Shown here piece by piece: positions 61,488 through 64,000 of a stretch of DNA of 64,000 bases. The stretch lies in contig DAOPJV010000007.1 of NCBI GenBank assembly GCA_035399845.1, forward strand, positions 1-64,000, in the 5' to 3' direction. The stretch is from ECT2AJA-110-A sp035399845 (lineage in GTDB: Bacteria; Planctomycetota; Phycisphaerae; UBA1845; UTPLA1). The number at the start of each line of letters is the position of its first letter. The first letter of the stretch is position 1. The position numbers were made by a program, and so were the translations under genes. Below the pieces are notes generated by a model, which saw nothing but the letters and a program-made list of their open reading frames with translations, did no database searches and was not told the DNA's origin.

Positions 61488-62786
61488 ATGACGCACGGTA
61501 TCCCCGAAACCATTACGCCCGGCCTCGACTGGCGAACGCGCCTTGCCCACACGATCGACACGATGCGCGAGCTGAGCCTTCAGCAGACGCCGCAGTCGAT
61601 GGTGCAGACCTACACGGCCAAAATGGGCGAGATCGTCACTGTGGATCGGCGCATTTCGCTCAGTCGACGCGACCTCGAAGCGCCAATGGTTCGTGTCACG
61701 CGGTACTCGGGATGGGAAGAAGAGGTGGATCCGTGGAAGCAGCAGGATCGCCTGCCGGTTCTCTACGGCGGGCTCTTTGCCAATCTCATCTACGGCAATG
61801 AACCCAAAGTGATCAACCAGCTCGAGCTTGCCGACGACGATCCGGCGCGCAAGTACCTCGGCGACTGCAAGTCGATCATTGTGCTGCCGCTTTACGATCA
61901 GGGCGAATCGCTCAACATGGTCGTCCTGGCGCGCAACGACGCGAACGCCTTTGACAACGAAAGCCTGCCGCAATGGGTCTGGATGAGCAATCTCTTCGGT
62001 CGCGCGACGCAGACGCTCGTTCTGAAGGACAAGCTGGAGGCCGCCTACGCCGAGCTCGATCGCGAACTGCAGAACGTCGGGAAGATTCAGCGTTCGCTGC
62101 TCCCGGAGAAGCTGCCCGACATCTCAACGATGCAGCTCGCGGCCTACTACCGCACGTCGGCGCGGGCCGGTGGCGATTACTACGACTTCTTTGAGCTGCC
62201 GGATGACTGCTGGGGCATTCTCGTCGCCGACGTCAGCGGTCACGGCACGCCGGCCGCCGTCATCATGTCCATCACGCACGGTCTGGCCCACGCCTTCCCG
62301 GGACCGCCCAGCCCGCCTGCGAAACTGCTGACCTATCTGAATCAGCATCTGCACGATCGCTACACCGGGCACATCGGCGGATTCGTCACGGCCTTCTACG
62401 CCTGCTATCACGCGCCGTCGAGAACGCTCCGCTACGCCAGCGCCGGTCACAACCCACCGCGCGTCAAGAGCTGCACGAACGGAACCATCTCTTCACTGGA
62501 CGGGGCCCAAAGCCTTCCGCTCGGGATCATGGCGGAAACGGAGTACCAGGAGGCCGAAGTGACGTTTCTGCCCGGCGACCAGGTGATCTTCTACACGGAT
62601 GGAATTACAGAGGCGATGAACCCGGCCCACGAACAGTTCGGCGTCGAACGCCTCGACAAGGCGCTCGAGAACTGCATGCTGACGGCGGAAGGCCTGATCG
62701 ACACTGTCGTCGCCGGCGTCGAGGACTTCACGGCGGGTCACGCGCCGGACGACGATCGAACGATGCTCGTTGCGAAGATTCGGTGA
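61488..62786 (+). CDS. PP2C-type serine phosphatase (RsbU/SpoIIE family) with GAF-like sensor
   Basis: A 432-residue protein. N-terminal residues about 10-170 form a GAF-like domain (LFANLIYGNEPKVINQLELADDDPARKYLGDCKSIIVLPLYDQGESLNMVVLARND). A coiled linker (LEAAYAELDRELQNVGKIQRSLLPEKLPD) follows. The C-terminal phosphatase domain has GGDYYDFFELPDD, VADVSGHGTPAAVIMS, AGHNPP, FYTDGITEAMN and DDRTMLVAKI, which contain the aspartates that hold two metal ions. Such enzymes dephosphorylate anti-sigma antagonist proteins in partner-switching pathways. No STAS or anti-sigma gene is nearby. The ligand of the GAF domain is unknown. Confidence 0.92.
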   Translation: MTHGIPETITPGLDWRTRLAHTIDTMRELSLQQTPQSMVQTYTAKMGEIVTVDRRISLSRRDLEAPMVRVTRYSGWEEEVDPWKQQDRLPVLYGGLFANLIYGNEPKVINQLELADDDPARKYLGDCKSIIVLPLYDQGESLNMVVLARNDANAFDNESLPQWVWMSNLFGRATQTLVLKDKLEAAYAELDRELQNVGKIQRSLLPEKLPDISTMQLAAYYRTSARAGGDYYDFFELPDDCWGILVADVSGHGTPAAVIMSITHGLAHAFPGPPSPPAKLLTYLNQHLHDRYTGHIGGFVTAFYACYHAPSRTLRYASAGHNPPRVKSCTNGTISSLDGAQSLPLGIMAETEYQEAEVTFLPGDQVIFYTDGITEAMNPAHEQFGVERLDKALENCMLTAEGLIDTVVAGVEDFTAGHAPDDDRTMLVAKIR

Positions 62787-62802
62787 TTGCGAGTCGTCGA
62801 CA

Positions 62803-63684
62803 CTACGCCGGCTTTCTCAGCGCGAACAGATCATAGATCAGCCACTCGCGCCGAAACAACACTTCCATCATCCACAGGTAACAGAAGCGGCCGCGATAGC
62901 CCTTGGCGCCCCGCCAGCCGACGCGCCCCACATCCGCGAGACCGTTCTTCAGGGCGTTGGCCGCCTGCTGGGAGACCATGTCGTGTCGCATCAGCGTGAA
63001 GCCTGTCGCCTCGAACGCCTCCAGATAGTCGCGCGTGCGCCAGAGCGTCGCCTGCGTGCTGAACTGCGTGCCGGCGATGTCGAGCATCTGCGCGAATTTG
63101 AAGAACTTCCGATGCTCCGTCGTCACGTCGCCGAGGCACAACATCGCGCCGGGTTTCAGAATGCGAAAGCACTCACTGAGAAACTGGTGTTTGTCGGAGT
63201 AGTGAAGCGCCGATTCGAGATTGAAGATCACGTCGACCGACGCGTCGGGAAGCGGCAGGCGATGGGCGTCACCTCGAAGGAACCGCGGTCGATCCGTCGC
63301 CCCGTTCAGACGCTGATGCGCCGCGCGAACACTTGAGAAACAGTAGTCCATGCCGATGACGCGCTTCGGATGGAATCGTTCGTGGATCCAGGTGCTGGGA
63401 CCGCCGATGCCGCAGCCGACATCCAGGACCACGCTGTCGGGACCGATCGGGGCGTCGCCCAGCAGTTTCCAGACAAGATCCCGCTGGTGTTCGTCGAAAG
63501 AGCCGCCATCCCGCGACTCGGCGTATCCGGCGTTGTAGCCGATCAGGCCGTGGGCCTGCGTCAGGCGCAGATTGGGCTCGTAGAATCTCTCAAGGCTGTG
63601 TTTCGACAATGGCGAGGCGCCTCCATCCCACGTGTTCGCGCTTGTGTGGATCCGCGGGAAGCGGGATTCTAGCCGTTCATCCAC
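62803..63684 (-). CDS. SAM-dependent methyltransferase
   Basis: A 293-residue class I methyltransferase. Motif I is VLDVGCGIGG, followed by GMDYCFSSV, GDAHRLPLPDASVDVIFNLESALHY and LKPGAMLCLGDVT. It resembles small-molecule C/O-methyltransferases of the gamma-tocopherol/rebeccamycin type, with SQQAANALKNGLADVGR and a C-terminal helix GYRGRFCYLWMM. Substrate not deducible. The GTG start at 63684 has no good ribosome site. It converges on the phosphatase gene with 16 nt between stops. Confidence 0.85.
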   Translation of the reverse strand: MDERLESRFPRIHTSANTWDGGASPLSKHSLERFYEPNLRLTQAHGLIGYNAGYAESRDGGSFDEHQRDLVWKLLGDAPIGPDSVVLDVGCGIGGPSTWIHERFHPKRVIGMDYCFSSVRAAHQRLNGATDRPRFLRGDAHRLPLPDASVDVIFNLESALHYSDKHQFLSECFRILKPGAMLCLGDVTTEHRKFFKFAQMLDIAGTQFSTQATLWRTRDYLEAFEATGFTLMRHDMVSQQAANALKNGLADVGRVGWRGAKGYRGRFCYLWMMEVLFRREWLIYDLFALRKPA

Positions 63685-63768
63685 CGCTGGCCAGTTTCTG
63701 AATCTGTACGTCGCGGAATCCGGGCGGCGCCGGCGTCAACATCGCTGGCGCCGGAAGGCTGTGGTAGG

Positions 63769-63915
63769 ATGGAACCCCGGCGGCGTCCTGTCGCCGGCCA
63801 CGATCTGTGCCCCGATTGCATCTATCGCCCGAAAGGACTTCCGACGCCGCACTCGTACCCGGAGTGCGGGAAGACCTACGATAAGGAGGTCTCGTTTCGG
63901 CAATGGCGCGGATAG
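63769..63915 (+). CDS. Tiny zinc-ribbon ORF, one ligand lost
   Basis: A 48-codon frame: MEPRRRPVAGHDLCPDCIYR then GLPTPHSYPECGKTYDKE. It matches the ribbon of the family (CxxC...CPECG) including basic N-terminal residues, but Tyr replaces the third cysteine (SYPECG), so only three ligands remain. There is no membrane helix and no clear ribosome site. It could be a remnant of a larger family member or a real small protein. Upstream (63720-63760) lies a GGCGCCGG palindrome resembling R3. Confidence 0.4.
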   Translation: MEPRRRPVAGHDLCPDCIYRPKGLPTPHSYPECGKTYDKEVSFRQWRG

Positions 63916-64000
63916 GTGAATCGCGCGAAACGTGACATAGGTGTGTGACAGAGTGCAAGTCTCCGCTGCGGCTCCCGGCTCACGAGACACACGGCCACAC

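Noticed and set aside
1..64000. tRNA, rRNA or riboswitch genes
   Set aside because: No cloverleaf with a GGTTCRA-type T-arm, no rRNA segments and no recognisable riboswitch core were found by eye; a covariance-model scan would be needed to exclude small RNAs fully.

Overview
The window is a GC-rich (roughly 60-65 %) bacterial scaffold, most likely from a member of the Planctomycetota. The pointers are large exported proteins ending either in dockerin-like EF-hand pairs (GDMNCDG...ADVNxDG) or in PEP-CTERM tails, HAF-repeat and proprotein-convertase P-domains, very wide repeat-filled spacers, and many small membrane proteins ending in a CxxCGYDL...CPECG zinc ribbon. No rRNA, tRNA, phage, transposase gene or CRISPR array was recognised. 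A run of 100 N (30341-30440) shows that this is a scaffold.

Layout. 0-10.9 kb: exported proteins (P-domain/thrombospondin-3, beta-helix), a serine hydrolase, a lone receiver, and spacers packed with interspersed repeats. 11-14 kb: a two-gene operon of a histidine kinase with an ethylene-receptor-type membrane sensor and a receiver protein, then a zinc-ribbon gene. 14-24 kb: three large exported proteins (phosphoesterase with PPC domains, HAF-repeat protein, PEP-CTERM protein). 24-30 kb: an unknown cytoplasmic protein, a lipoprotein, alaS and a PEP-CTERM protein. 30-37 kb: repeat array with the gap, wecB-type epimerase, then an aldehyde dehydrogenase / thiamine-diphosphate enzyme operon into which a zinc-ribbon gene has been placed and tandemly duplicated. 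37-40 kb: receiver-like protein, groES, an unknown acidic protein, groEL and a strong terminator. 40-51 kb: gingipain-type (C25) peptidase, large hybrid histidine kinase, dockerin-type and PEP-CTERM proteins. 51-54 kb: an AhpD-like protein with an ArsS-type radical SAM enzyme (arsenosugar-type pair) and a DUF819 membrane protein. 54-64 kb: prs, an exported HEAT-repeat protein, a cysteine-less homocysteine-methyltransferase-like protein, a metzincin-like lipoprotein, PilZ, a PP2C/SpoIIE phosphatase, a methyltransferase and a tiny zinc-ribbon ORF.

The most unusual layer is non-coding. At least six interspersed families occur. I call them R1 (hairpin with covarying stem, constant TGAA loop and constant flanks, often in inverted pairs like REP/BIME elements), R2 (ladders of 7-nt units NNYGAGT), R3 (two adjacent hairpins), R4 (a ~100 nt GC-rich block), R5 (a short GGCGGGT/ACCCGCC palindrome) and R6 (a larger multi-hairpin). 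R2 and R1 combine into a ~90 nt composite (composite II) that often starts exactly at a stop codon, and R3-R2-R4 form a 250-300 nt composite (composite I) present three times. R2 and R5 copies supply the stop codons of six genes. Eight zinc-ribbon loci, several decaying, share the same neighbourhoods. This coupling of a gene family to repeat cassettes is the best candidate for an undescribed system here.

All calls come from reading the sequence and from general knowledge of protein families. No database search was run. Start codons were chosen by ribosome-binding-site spacing where possible.
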